DNA of 64,000 bases, taken from Steinernema hermaphroditum (taxonomy: Eukaryota; Nematoda; Chromadorea; Rhabditida; Steinernematidae). The stretch covers positions 13,578,001-13,642,000 of the forward strand of contig CM059621.1 of NCBI GenBank assembly GCA_030435675.1, given 5' to 3'. The number at the start of each line of letters is the position of its first letter. Position 1 is the first letter of the stretch. The position numbers and the translations under genes were made by a program. Shown here piece by piece: positions 47,002 to 57,175 of the stretch. The notes under the pieces were generated by a model. That model saw only the letters and a program-made list of their open reading frames with translations. It had not been told where the DNA came from and did no database searches.

Positions 47002-50000
47002 TTAATTGGTGGGGTAAGACGTGGAGAGACAAGTTCCATCGTCGCAGGACTGTTTGTAGGAGGTCACTCCGAGGTTGTATCCCTCGATCTGGAAGTGACA
47101 CCCGTTCTTTCCGGGATGAGTGTAGACGCAGGCGGTGAAGAGGGAGAAGTCGAAGGCGGGCGACGTGTGGATAAGGAAGCCGCCGACCTTCTTCAAATAG
47201 CTCTCCCAGGTGTACTGGAACGTTCCAGTGAGGTTTCCATCGTAGTTGTCATATCCGTGGTAGTTGATCTTGCCGGCCTTCTCGAGGAGGTAGTATCGCA
47301 CCCAGTCGTGCTGTCCGTCGACGGTGCTGCCCTTCCACTCGCCGAGGAAGACGTGCTCCCAGCCGGAACTTCCCTTGGCGCCGTGGCAGCGCGAGTAGGT
47401 GCCGAACCAGAGGGTGAAGAGCTCGGGCAGGAAGTCGTCGAGGGACTTCTGGACGACGCCCTCGTCCTGGAGGTACTGGAAGGCGGCCTGGAACATCGGA
47501 GTTGCGGTGAAGGTCTTCATCACGTCCGTCAGGATCTGCTTGCGGAATCCGGCCATCTCGGGCTCAGCCTCGCATACGTCGGCGGTGAACAGGTCGCGGT
47601 TGTACATGTCGATGAGCTTCTGGTAGACGGGCCTCTGGAAGATCGTCTCGTTCACATACGAGAACAGTGGGTTCGGGCTGGCGTCTTCGTCTCCCTCCAC
47701 CTTGTTTCCCCAGTTCAGCTTCTGCTCATTCGAGCTGGGCCTGTCAGTGTCTACGGCGTACATCTTGTCGACCAACTGCTGCATCTTCGATCCGTCTCCA
47801 CCGTTTCCACCAGGAGAGGCGGTCGAGCCGCCGCTGTTGCCACCATTTCCTCCGTTTCCTCCGTCGTCGCCGTGATCAATGGAAGGGAACGCCTTCAGGA
47901 TCTGAACAGCCGATCATGTGTCAGGGACAGGCCTAAAAAACCCACGCGGAGACTTCCGTTGTTAACGGTCTTGATGTGGATGGAGATGGGATCTCCCTTG
48001 TGGGTATAGTCGCAGATGCCGTCTCCGTTCTTGGTCAGGGCGCAGATGGTGTAGGCGCATAACTCGAATTCAGGGCTGGTGCCGAGGAAGATGTTCTCTT
48101 CGAGCGCCTCGACGGAATTCCACATGAACTGGATACTCACTTGCACTTGCTGAAATCAGGTGCCATAATTCACTGCGATTTCAGCGATGTTCGGAATCTT
48201 CTACGCTTGCAATGGGTGACTGATTTCTACCAACAAGAAAATCGAAAAGTCTTCAGAAAAACGTTCGACCGATTCGACAGTCCTGCAAAATTCAAATAGT
48301 CTCTATAGTCTGCAGTTCAGACGTCTGTTGTGGTCGTTTTCAGACGGTTGCCTATAGCGTCAACCAAAAAAAATGGTCTTGCAAGCGGTCTACCTCCGGG
48401 ACACATTGAAAATCAAGGTGCACTTTCTAGACTATCTCAAACACATGTTTTTGTCATATCCTCTACAAGGATTCTAGACGTCTGCAGGGGCTACTTTATT
48501 TTGCTATCTTTCACCTACCATAACTCTCATCCATGATCGAATACAATAAAATAAGGCAGCCGAGAAATAATCCGCTCTCCCTCACCGCACGCAATTAAGC
48601 GCTCTCCCATTACGGATCGTTCGTTCGCTTCCAAAAATCGATCGGCGCTCGCGACAGCCGACCGTCTTATCATCTCCTCAGCAGCCTCGATAGTGCGCTG
48701 CCGCTTCCAAATCGAGCAAGCTTCAGTCCCATCCCGTTCCCCGCTGCCTGATCCACGATGGATTCGGATGTCGAGGACCCCTCCGACTTCTACGACCGCT
48801 ATCGATGTCGCGATGCCGAGCGCGATCTTCTAACACTGCCGATGCCGCCGCCGGAGTTCTTCCAGAAGTACCGGCAGACGAAGTGGAAGAAGTTCAAAGA
48901 GGACATGCACAAGTTCCGCGCCAACATCTACAACTTCTTGGAACGTCCCAAAGGCACTCTCAGCTTTCTGTTCCATCTCAGTGAGTCGTCTGTGCACCGC
49001 CTGACGCATCACCCTTCCAGCCGTGTTCACCTACATCGTGCTCGTCCACTCGTTCAGCGCCCTCTCCGACCTGGAGGAGTACGACAACCTCTACATCACC
49101 GTCCACTTCATGGAAATCTCCTTGGCCGTCTACTTCACTGTCGAGTTCTTCGTCAGGCTGTGGGCAGTGGCCGCCGACAGCAAATACCAGGGAATCAGAG
49201 GTGATACCGATAAAGCGCTATGGTACTCCTGTTTTCAGGCAGGCTACGGTACCTCAGACGCCTCGTCTGCATGATCGACATGATCATCCTCATTGTGACC
49301 TTCTTGATGCTCGCCGCCAACCGGAGTTTCCTCTCCTCTCAAACGATCGAAAAACTGCGCTTCCTGCAGATCCTGCGTCTCTTCCACATCGACCGGCAGA
49401 TGTCGACGTGGAAGATGATCAAGGACATGATCGGCCGCAGTCGCTACGAGCTCTTCGCCGCCTACTTCATCACCTTCATCCTCTTCCTCGTGCTCGCCAC
49501 TACCGTATACACCATCGAGAGCATCGCCGAGGACGCCGAACTCGAGAAGCTGCGCGAGACGAACCCCAACGCGACCATCGAGCGGACATTCGCCACCTAC
49601 GGCTCCTCGATGTGGTTCAGCGTCGTCAGCTTCACCACCATCGGCTACGGTGACATCGTGCCGAGACACTGGATCTCCAAGTTCCTCACGTGCTTCCTCG
49701 CCTACGCAGCCATCTGCATGTTCGCCGCCGTCTCCATGCTGGTCGGAGTGGGGATGACGCTGCTGCTGGAGAACGAGAACCGCATGCACAAGCAGAGCAA
49801 GGTCAAGAACATGGCCGCTAGACTCATCCAGACCTGGTAGGTCAGAAAACAGCTCCATTAGGAGATAGGGGGCCTTGAAGAAGTTATCGAAGTGAACCTC
49901 TTAATGATAAAGACTCAAACTCCGTCCTAGGTATCGCTTCCATCTAATTTCCGACGAAGAACGCTTCTACTCGATCCTCCACTACCGTAAGCTCTGCATT

Positions 50001-52412
50001 CGCGTATCACAGGTCGAAGAAAGAATCAAAAAAGCGCGGAATTTGGCGACAAAAGCCAAAGAATCGAAGAAGAAACGCATTCTCAATTCAATAAACAAGC
50101 TCAGGAAGAAGTCGATGCAGGTAAGTTCCCCCAGAAACACAAAGGATTACGGTAATTGAGAGCAGCAAGACGAAAGCCCCGGCTTAGTGGGCGAGTTTTC
50201 CATTGACATTGGCTTGACGTTTGCGAAAAAATCGGGCATTTTCCAACATGCCCAGATGAAGGTATCTATCGCTACAGTAACCCCGTCAGCACTCGCGCAC
50301 TCCTACCACTGCACTAGGCACCGCTTCATTTCAACCTATCAGTGCTACCGTAATCTGTGCGCAAGTTTTAGCTTCCTGAGCATATAGATGAGAAGATTGC
50401 AGAGAAGACGGCTGTGAGAAAAACGTCCACTTCGACGGAGTTGCCCCCGGTAGAGATATTTCCGATTTTGCGTGCTTTTACACCACTCCTAGATGCATCC
50501 GGGACGCGTGATGAAGCGGAACTCGCTGGCCCTGCCCAGCAGATCCACGGTAGGCTGAGAGAAGGGCGTAGGTGAATAGGGATATTCAGATGCCCGAACG
50601 GCTCTTCGCCCGACGGCACAGCGCCCAACTCGGGTCGCCAGCCGCAATCCGCCACTCGGCCTCGGTGGAGAGCGAGATGTCCGAACTGACCCAATCCGTA
50701 GATGGGTCCATCGTCTCGCTGGAATTCTCCGACGAGGAGCGCATCCTCGACTACTACTACGACCCCTACGCCGCCGATTCGCAGTCCGTTTCTCACAGGA
50801 GCGAGATCTCCGAGCCCTTCGACGAAATGAACATGCCGCGCTACCGTAATATGCTTCGGATGCTCTACTTCTTCATGTTCATCAACCTCAAGAAGAGGTT
50901 CCATCGCACCCGAAAGCCGTACGAGCTGATGGACGCCGAGGCCGAGCTCTGCGAGATGGAACATCAGAGGAAGCAGAAGTTCAAGGAGGTAGGAGTACCT
51001 TGGAACCTAATAGTTACTCTTTCTTCCAGCTAGAGCTACGCATTGACGCCACTATTGGCAAAGCACTCCCGTCCCCCCTCAACCCATCGACCAAAAATAA
51101 GGCCAGTCTCCAGAAAAGGCTTCAAATGTGCGAAACAAAAATGGAGGAGCTGGAGCGAAAGGTCCGCTTCATCACCCACTTGTCCGAGCAGATCTCCAAA
51201 GCGGTGCAAGGGTAGGCTAGCGTTCAGGCTGCCTTCAACGCGTTCCACTCTCTTAGGCCCGTTCCGCACAAACTACAACAGCAACGCCCCACCCATTTGA
51301 ACCTCGCTTCGAGAGCGATTTCTCCCTCTTCGCCCACGACCCCTGGCACACCGCCTAACGGTCAGAGAAGAAGGCTACAGGAGCAACCAAAGAAAAACCC
51401 GATTTTGCAGAGACAAACCAGTGTAGAATAAAGGAATTACCTTTTGGCGCGTGAACCATCCGTGGTAGTTCACCTCGCCGGACTGCTCGAGGTGGAAGTA
51501 GCGCACCCAGTTGTTGAGGGCATACACGTTCTTGCCGTTGATTTCCCCAGCGAAGACGCTCTTGAAGCCCGATGCGCCGTTTCCGGACGCGCCGTCGAGG
51601 GTGTACGGTGTGAACCAAAGGTCCTTGAGCTGTTTGCGGAAGGCCGTCGCGTCCTCCGGGGAGAGACCGGCCTTTTGGAGGTAAGAGTGCGTGTAGGACC
51701 ACACAGGCGTCTGGCTGATGACGTTGAAGTAGGCGTCGATGGCAGCGTCCGAGACGGAATCGGGGACGTTGACATCGGGGTTCGTGAACTGTTGGACGAG
51801 CGTCGAGAAGGCGACGTAGGTGCTCTTTGCCAGGAGGTCGGAGCTCACGGATCGGAACAGGCTGCAAATGGTTGAGAATTACGGTAGCTACAGATTCCCC
51901 CCATCCTTCGCAAATTCTCCGTTTCTAGACCGAATCTAGCTAGTCTATGAATTGTACAAAGTACGCCAAAAAGTGATTTTTCAACCCGTCTACCTCCGCG
52001 GTTAGACTGTCTCGAAAATGTATTGCTGTCTCACTCTGCATAAATTCAGACAGTCCGTAGGCGTCTACAGTGACTCTGTTTAGTCGCATTCAAATCTCGC
52101 TCCTGCTACAGTATCTTCCCCTCATCTACGCTCTACTTCGCTTACGGGTTCGGTGCGTTGTCATGATCGGGGTGCTTCTTCGATGCCATGTTCTGATAGT
52201 CGACGTCGAGATCGCCATCCTGGGCCGCATTCGTGTCAGCGTCGGCGAGATTCGTCAGCGCTGAGTTGACGTCGGCATCGGAGATCAATCGAGTATAGCG
52301 GCCTGCAAAACATTCTTATCTTATCGAATCCGTATATAAACTCCCTCAGATTCTCACCTTGGACGGCTGCAACGCAGAGGAGCGCCCCCAGAAGAGCGAC
52401 GGCGTACTTCAT
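47002..52412 (-). CDS. Secreted two-domain EndoU (XendoU) protein; first domain lacks the catalytic residues
   Basis: Five exons on the minus strand: 52358-52412, 52146-52302, 51441-51861, 47946-48149, 47002-47901. They total 1737 nt (578 residues) and all phases close. A signal peptide of about 18 residues comes first. EndoU domain 1 runs from about residue 70 to 255. A linker follows, rich in Gly, Asn and Ser (about 285-330), then domain 2 to the end. Domain 2 keeps the EndoU active site: GWEHVFLGE, GQHDW and a Lys in YLKKVGGFLIHTSP. In domain 1 the same positions read GFKSVFAGE, ALNNW and ALEENIFLGTSP, so both histidines and the lysine are gone. EndoU enzymes cut RNA at uridines in a metal-dependent way. 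The intron between exons 3 and 4 (48150-51440) is 3.3 kb and encloses a whole KCNQ gene on the other strand. GATA sites upstream and in intron 1 suggest intestinal expression. Confidence 0.85.
48550..48757 (+). promoter_or_regulatory. Probable promoter of the KCNQ gene, inside the EndoU intron
   Basis: A GC-rich stretch with GCAATTAAGCGCTCTCCC, AAAATCGATCGGCGC and CGACAGCCGACCG immediately precedes the KCNQ start. Its composition resembles other GC-rich islands in the window. No TATA box is evident. The motif assignment is tentative. Confidence 0.3.
48758..51431 (+). CDS. KCNQ-type voltage-gated potassium channel
   Basis: Eight exons: 48758-48980, 49021-49200, 49239-49836, 49931-50120, 50493-50549, 50590-50988, 51030-51211, 51257-51431. 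They total 2004 nt (667 residues), phases consistent. It is a six-helix plasma-membrane channel. YNFLERPKG before S1 and SKYQGIRGRLRYLRR between S2 and S3 are KCNQ hallmarks. S4 is IEKLRFLQILRLFHIDRQ (172-189), and the selectivity filter is TTIGYGD (267-273). After S6, an IQ-type calmodulin site begins AARLIQTWYRFH. A C-terminal coiled coil (LQKRLQMCETKMEELERKV) should drive tetramerisation. Nematode KCNQ genes are the kqt group; I cannot say which. The whole gene lies inside intron 3 of the minus-strand EndoU gene. Its stop codon overlaps AATAAA (51427-51432), and the opposing EndoU exon begins ten bases after the stop, so the two transcripts probably overlap antisense. Confidence 0.93.
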
Positions 52413-52650
52413 CGGACTCCGATGTAGACGACAGGCCCTGTTGCGCCCTTAAGAGAGATCGTCCCAGCGGTGATAAGTGAAGATAATCTGCTTGATGCTC
52501 TCGATCTTCTTCTGACGTTCGAACGACGATAAGGAACCAGAAAGGAGCAGAATTAAGGCGAAGGTGCTCTGCAGCGACACGGGATTCTAAGGGCGTTGGC
52601 TCTGGGTACGCTAGGTACGATGTCTTGTGATAAGGAGAAGTTCCTTGTGT
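52413..52650 (-). promoter_or_regulatory. GATA-site promoter of the two-domain EndoU gene
   Basis: TGATAAG at 52471-52477, GATAAG at 52528-52533 and TGATAAG at 52628-52634 lie within 220 bases upstream of the start at 52412. Intron 1 adds a double site (TTATCTTATCG, about 52318-52328). TGATAAG is the preferred site of nematode intestinal GATA factors of the ELT-2 type; this is family knowledge, and the expression call is inference. Confidence 0.5.
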
Positions 52651-52733
52651 GTTTTGGACATGCACATTTAGAGATGTTTTATCAGTTTTATCTGCATAGC
52701 CTTCGTTATGTATGTACAAACATAGAAAGAACT

Positions 52734-53849
52734 TTAGTTAGTGGGATAAGAGGTGGAGAGGCAGACTCCATCGTCGCAGTCTTGCTTGTAGGAGGTGACG
52801 GCGAGTTCGTAGTTTTCGATGGAGAACTTGCATCCGTTGGATCCGGTATGGGTGTAGACGCAGGCAGTGAAGAGGGAGAAGTCGAAGGCGGGCGACGTGT
52901 GGATCAGGAAGCCGCCAGTCTTCTTCAAGTAGCGCTCCCACGTGTACTGGAACGTTCCGGTAAGTTCGCCATCATAACGATCATATCCGTGGTAGTTGAT
53001 CTTGCCAGCCTTCTCGAGGAGGTAGTATCGCACCCAGTCGTGCTGTCCGTCGACGGTGCTGCCCTTCCATTCGCCGAGGAAGACGTGCTCCCAGCCGGAA
53101 CTTCCCTTGGCGCCGTGGCAGCGCGAGTAGGTGCCGAACCAGAGGGTGAAGAGCTCGGGCAGGAAGTCGTCGAGGGACTTCTGGACGACGCCCTCGTCCT
53201 GGAGGTACTGGAAGGCGGCCTGGAACATCGGAGTGGCGGTGAAGGTCTTCATCACGTCCGTCAGGATCTGCTTGCGGAATCCGGCCATCTCGGGCTCAGC
53301 CTCGCATACGTCGGCGGTGAAGAGGTCGCGGTTGTACATGTCGATGAGCTTCTTGTAGACGGGCTTCTGGAAGATATCCTCGTTCACGTGCGAGAAAAGC
53401 GGGTTCGGGCTCTCGTCCTGCTCTCCGCTGACGTGATTTCCCCAGTTGAGCTTGTAGTCGTTGGGTCCAGGCCTGTCGGTGTCAGCAGCGTACATCTTGT
53501 CGACCAGGGCCTGCATCTTGGGATCCTTCTCACCTCCATGTCCTTCTGGCTTCTTGGTTCCCTTGTGGTGGTGATGGCGCTTCAGCTCGGCATCAACGTG
53601 CTTATCGTCGATCTAAAAAGCGTTCATAGAGCAACTGTCAACAAACACACTTGTCAAAGAGAAGAAAGAAACAAACCTGGACGTTTCCGTTCTTATCAGC
53701 GCTGACGGGAATCTTGTTCGGATCGGAGAGCAGAGTGTAGCGGGCTGAAACTCAAGCAGTTTATCTTATCGAGTCCTCGTGAATATAAGCCTACCTTGGG
53801 CGACGCAGAGGAGAGCGCCCAGGAGGGCGACGACTACGGCGATCTTCAT
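52734..53849 (-). CDS. Secreted single-domain EndoU (XendoU) endoribonuclease
   Basis: Three exons on the minus strand, 53795-53849, 53677-53744 and 52734-53612, total 334 codons including the stop (333 residues), phases consistent. A signal peptide (MKIAVVVALLGALLCVAQA) is followed by a short YTLLSDPNK segment. A basic linker with four consecutive histidines (RHHHHKGTKKPEG) precedes one EndoU domain from about residue 80 to the end. The catalytic set is intact: GWEHVFLGE, GQHDW, and Lys in YLKKTGGFLIHTSP. It is predicted to cut RNA at uridines outside the cell or in the secretory route. About 120 residues in the centre are identical to domain 2 of the neighbouring gene, and the DNA there differs at very few sites, which points to gene conversion or very recent duplication. 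Intron 1 and the promoter carry the same GATA arrangement as the neighbour. Confidence 0.9.
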
Positions 53850-54330
53850 CGTTGAACGCTATAGTCGACTGCGATCGGATCGGACACTTAAAAGCAGCTC
53901 CAAGAAGGGGGAAGATCGCGTCCCGGAGGTGATAAGTGCGAACAAAAGCGGCAGGTAATCCTTGATGTGTTCATCGTCGCCAGTGACGTCTGCTGGAGAC
54001 GATAAGAAACGCCGCCAAAAGTGCAGAGAGCTCGTCACACCGGTTTTGCCTCCTTCATGTGTGAATCGACACAAATTGCGATCCTGTGATTAGACGGTGA
54101 CTCGGCCGGTAAACAAACATCGCAAAAAAATCCTTAAGGACGGAAACTCGTGTCACATAAACAATTTTCGACCGTAAGTAGTCAAATTTTGCACTCCCTA
54201 TTTCGTACAGCGCTGTCGAAGATAACGATACGAAGGGGCGCATTCGTCTGGCCACTTCGGGGATGACGGAACTCCGTCGACCGATCAAAAAATGGAATCC
54301 GTACAGTTTGCGATAAGAACGATAAGTGTC
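53850..54330 (-). promoter_or_regulatory. GATA-site promoter of the single-domain EndoU gene
   Basis: TGATAAG at 53930-53936 and GATAAG at 54001-54006, 54312-54317 and 54321-54326. The first two align with the paired sites of the neighbouring EndoU promoter (same order, shared sequence between them), so the promoter was duplicated with the gene. A TTTTAAG element about 40 bases before the ATG may act as the TATA box. Confidence 0.5.
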
Positions 54331-54833
54331 GCTTGGAAAGGAAATGTGTACGGCGGCGGAAAAATATCGAAGAAATGGGGAAAAAGATGGACTGGCACCT
54401 TTTGAGACGCCAGACATCGGCGTTAACGATTTCGCGCCGTCTTCGAGACGACTCGTGTGTCTCTGTCTGGTTCCTCTTCTCCCATTTCCGCGTTTTCAGT
54501 CTGCCACACGGTGCACAAAGGTTTGCAATTTGCACGGGATTTCGTGTCCCGTGACTGCACTTCAATCGGATTAGTTCGGCAACAACGTCACCATGAGACT
54601 ACCTTGACAGATAGACAAATGTCACAGATGAGTGCATCGCGACGACACAGAACACAAGACGAGCGGGGACACCCATCTTCAGCCAATGTCGCCAGTCTTC
54701 CAGACCTGTTAGACGGATCTCGGTTCGGAAAAAAACGCCAAGCCCCTCCGCGAAACGGGGTCGTTACTACGCGCACTGGCTTTCGTCGCCCTGGTGCCAT
54801 GCGGCCGAGGTGACCGCTGCGAAGATCCACGTA

Positions 54834-55653
54834 CTAATGGTCTATGTTGATTTCGGATCTGGAAAGGTTCTGGCCACCGCCCGGCAAAGAAGAGGTTTGA
54901 TCGCTACTATAAACTATGATATCCCTCTGAATTCGGTGGATTCGAAATTTATAACACAGTTCCATGCGAGCGATATTAGCTTTCGTGGTGAGGACCCTCC
55001 CGCTAAGTGGAAGGAGATAACGCTGGACCAACTGAGCGATCTCATCAATTTCATTAGGCCAATAAAGAGAACAAAACCATTCACATATCACAGACATGAC
55101 TGCAACCATCCGGATATAACGATGCTCTTGAGCAACGAAGACACTTGGGGCCTCGATCGAAGGCTTTTTTTCCGTGCAACTTCCAGTAGACGATGTCCAT
55201 CTTGGTACTATCGAAGGATACGATAATGAAATTGAGCACTTTTTGGAAACCGCAGGACCTCTTTTATATGTCCGCGTGTCGCGTTCCACAGCCGAGAGCC
55301 TAAGCAGCCGATGCTTCGACTTGCTGTGTGACAAATTTGTTCCTGTCGATGACGGCGTTCTCGTTTTTGGAGCAGAAATTGACCGACATCAACTGGAGCG
55401 GCTTGTGATGAAGTGCGAAATGGCGGAGAGGAAGGTTGGCTTCGCGATAATGTACTTTAATGACTTTGATGAGTACGAGGGAGAATGGTCCCTGGAAAAG
55501 CTCTTTGATTTCAAGAAGATCTACTCGAAGACGAAACTCGAAGACGGCATGTTGTTCGCTCTTAGGGAGGGAGCAAAACTCGAAGTGTGCGTTCGAGAGC
55601 ATGTCGATCTTGAAGTTGAGTGGAGCTGGTGCCGCATAACTGTGAACGTCTGA
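54834..55653 (+). pseudogene. Unknown single-exon gene with a one-base frameshift in a T7 run
   Basis: One frame is open from about 54834 (MVYVDFGSGKVLATARQ) to the run of seven T at about 55168-55174. The next frame is then open to a stop at 55653. Losing one T would join DTWGLDRRL to the VQLPVDDVHLGTIEGYDNE segment in a smooth protein of about 270 residues without introns. The sequence has no domain I recognise; its style (acidic, alternating hydrophobic, single exon) resembles fast-evolving nematode F-box-associated proteins, like the gene at 1941. The break could be real (a young pseudogene) or a homopolymer sequencing error. An upstream protein-like frame at 54619-54813 might be an extra 5' exon, but the join is not supported. 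Confidence 0.5.
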
Positions 55654-55751
55654 TCGAAACACATAATGTTCAACATTCCCACATCACTCGGTCATCTCAT
55701 GATTGTACCGGATTTTAATTCTTAAACTAATCATTTCGGGTAGCCTAGTTT

Positions 55752-55855
55752 TCTGACCGATGCGTTGTCGTCACCCTGGTTCAAAACGTTTCTAGTGAGC
55801 GGGTACGCAGAGGCGAATGCGCAGATGGGGTACCTCAAACTTGGGTAATTAACCC
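55752..55855 (-). ncRNA. Spliced-leader (SL1-like) RNA gene or relic
   Basis: Read on the minus strand, 55855-55834 matches the 22-nt nematode SL1 leader at 21 positions; only the third base differs (G for T). The last leader bases TTTGAG are followed by GTACCCC, so a splice donor sits exactly where SL RNA needs it. The changed base keeps stem I: leader GGGT can pair with ACCC just after the donor, where SL1 uses a U/A-rich pairing. About 47 bases after the donor is GTTTTGA (55781-55787), a weak Sm-site candidate, and then a hairpin TGACGA...TCGGTCA (55754-55773). Leader-donor, Sm site and 3' hairpin are in SL RNA order. Functional status is uncertain because the Sm site is imperfect. Confidence 0.6.
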
Positions 55856-56081
55856 TTCTGCAAACAAAAACAATACGCAACACAAAGAGCACAAACAAAT
55901 TCACTTCAATCACTTCATCTTCTTGTTGTTTGCGTTCCGAACTGCATACCAGCTCTAAAATGTAGAATGTGGCCTTATTTTCCACAAAAGAGGCTTTCGA
56001 AGTTCAATCGATTCACAAATTTTGGGCAAAAAAAGACCGAGAGTGGACCTTGGAATCGGCATGTATTTGGACCAGAATATT

Positions 56082-56890
56082 TTATTCGGAAGTGAAGAGA
56101 GAAAAGTCGAGAGTGCCGAAGTTCAGAAAACGCCAAAAGTTGTCGTCTACCGACGAATTCAGCTCAATTCTACCCCTTGGGATCACCTGTTTCAGACCCC
56201 TTTTAAGAGTTTCAAAGAAAGACGTACTGTTTTTGTTCTCCTCCGCGAACTTCTCGGCCGTTTGCACCTCTTCGTCTATCTCCGCGTTGTCATAGGCACT
56301 CTGTTCTGCATCTTCTTCAACGTTTGACGATGTTGCGGATGATGAAGTGGACGGCAATCTACTTGCCAGGACGGTAGTGGCCACGGTCACACGCTCCGTG
56401 CTGAAGAGATCAACGTTGCTACATTACAAAGATGAAGTTCGAAATGTAAACTATGGAGGGCAAGTCGAAGTCGAGGACGTCTGGCCTTTCTCGTTCTTCT
56501 ACGAAATTGACGAGGAAGCTACGTTCAGAAGAGGACCGATGGATGGTCGAAGCTGTCGCTAAGAGAACGTCTCCATTCGATGAATAATTGATGGTCGAGG
56601 AAGTAGTAGTGATCGTCAAGGGAGGGTGAAATGAAGCCTCTGAAACCAGCAACGATTAATCTTGCTGCTTGTCTCCGATTCCTGATTCGTTCGAGGAGAA
56701 CACGCGATTGTGATCGTGGTAAATACTACCAAAAAAGGAGACTTACTCCGTCGATGCCGTGTTGGTGTGTTCCCGGAGGAGAGGGGACAGCAGAAGCACG
56801 CCGAACATTGTCCACAGGCAAATTTTTCGTGTAACACGGCGAAGACGTCGAGCGCTTTTGATTCCCACTGTGAAGATCTCTGCAGACACA
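56082..56890 (-). CDS. Probable multi-exon gene, model unresolved
   Basis: Two protein-like segments lie on the minus strand. One (about 56437-56643) is Ser/Thr-rich and begins behind a GCTGGTTTCAG acceptor. The other (56082 to about 56400) is acidic and coiled-coil-like (EIDEEVQTAEKFAEENKNS) and starts behind a CTCTTCAG acceptor; its stop codon overlaps an AATAAA. Upstream, 56751-56887 ends in a strong GTAAGT donor and could encode a signal-peptide-like MFGVLLLSPLL or, in another frame, a Cys-rich stretch. I could not find one set of splice sites that keeps all three in frame. No family is recognised. Confidence 0.35.
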
Positions 56891-57175
56891 CGACACCGTC
56901 ATCGAACGCTAATTTATCTCAGTGATAAAGACAAAAAGGACAAATCTATTGACGACAGCACCGACCGGACGACCTTCCACAGAAAAGAAGGTGCTACTTG
57001 GGAAGGCGGTGCAGCTGAGGCCTTCCTCGGGGCGACAGAATCCGGAAAACGTAAAACGCTAAACACACCGACTGAGGTCGAAAGTAATACGGCAATTTAT
57101 TTGCTGGTTTGACAGAAACGAATAAATTCACAACTTGGAGCTATTAAAGCCCTGTAACCGAATAACACTGACTTC

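Noticed and set aside
46951..48009. Very long plus-strand frame (352 codons), and its counterpart at 52596-53705
   Set aside because: Both are the exact antisense of conserved EndoU exons. GC-rich codons on the minus strand create an open antisense frame.
49244..49858. Long minus-strand frame across the KCNQ core
   Set aside because: Antisense shadow of the channel exon carrying S3 to S6. The plus strand has all channel motifs.
50393..50549. Alternative KCNQ exon 5 starting at 50393
   Set aside because: It is open but leaves the wrong phase for exon 6. The 57-nt exon from 50493, behind CTCCTAG, restores phase 0 and gives a sensible MHPGRVMKRNSLALPSRST segment.
51375..51440. Reading the first EndoU domain as a gene that ends at 51375
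   Set aside because: The ending VIPLFYTGLSLQNRVFLWLLL is unlike any EndoU tail, GTAATT fits a donor after WFTRQK, and the missing C-terminal lobe is found in phase at 48149-47946.
57120..57170. Histone 3' stem-loop for the H2B gene
   Set aside because: A weak GGGCT/AGCTC pairing is present, but it lacks the consensus loop and includes a G-U pair. AATAAA is a better candidate.
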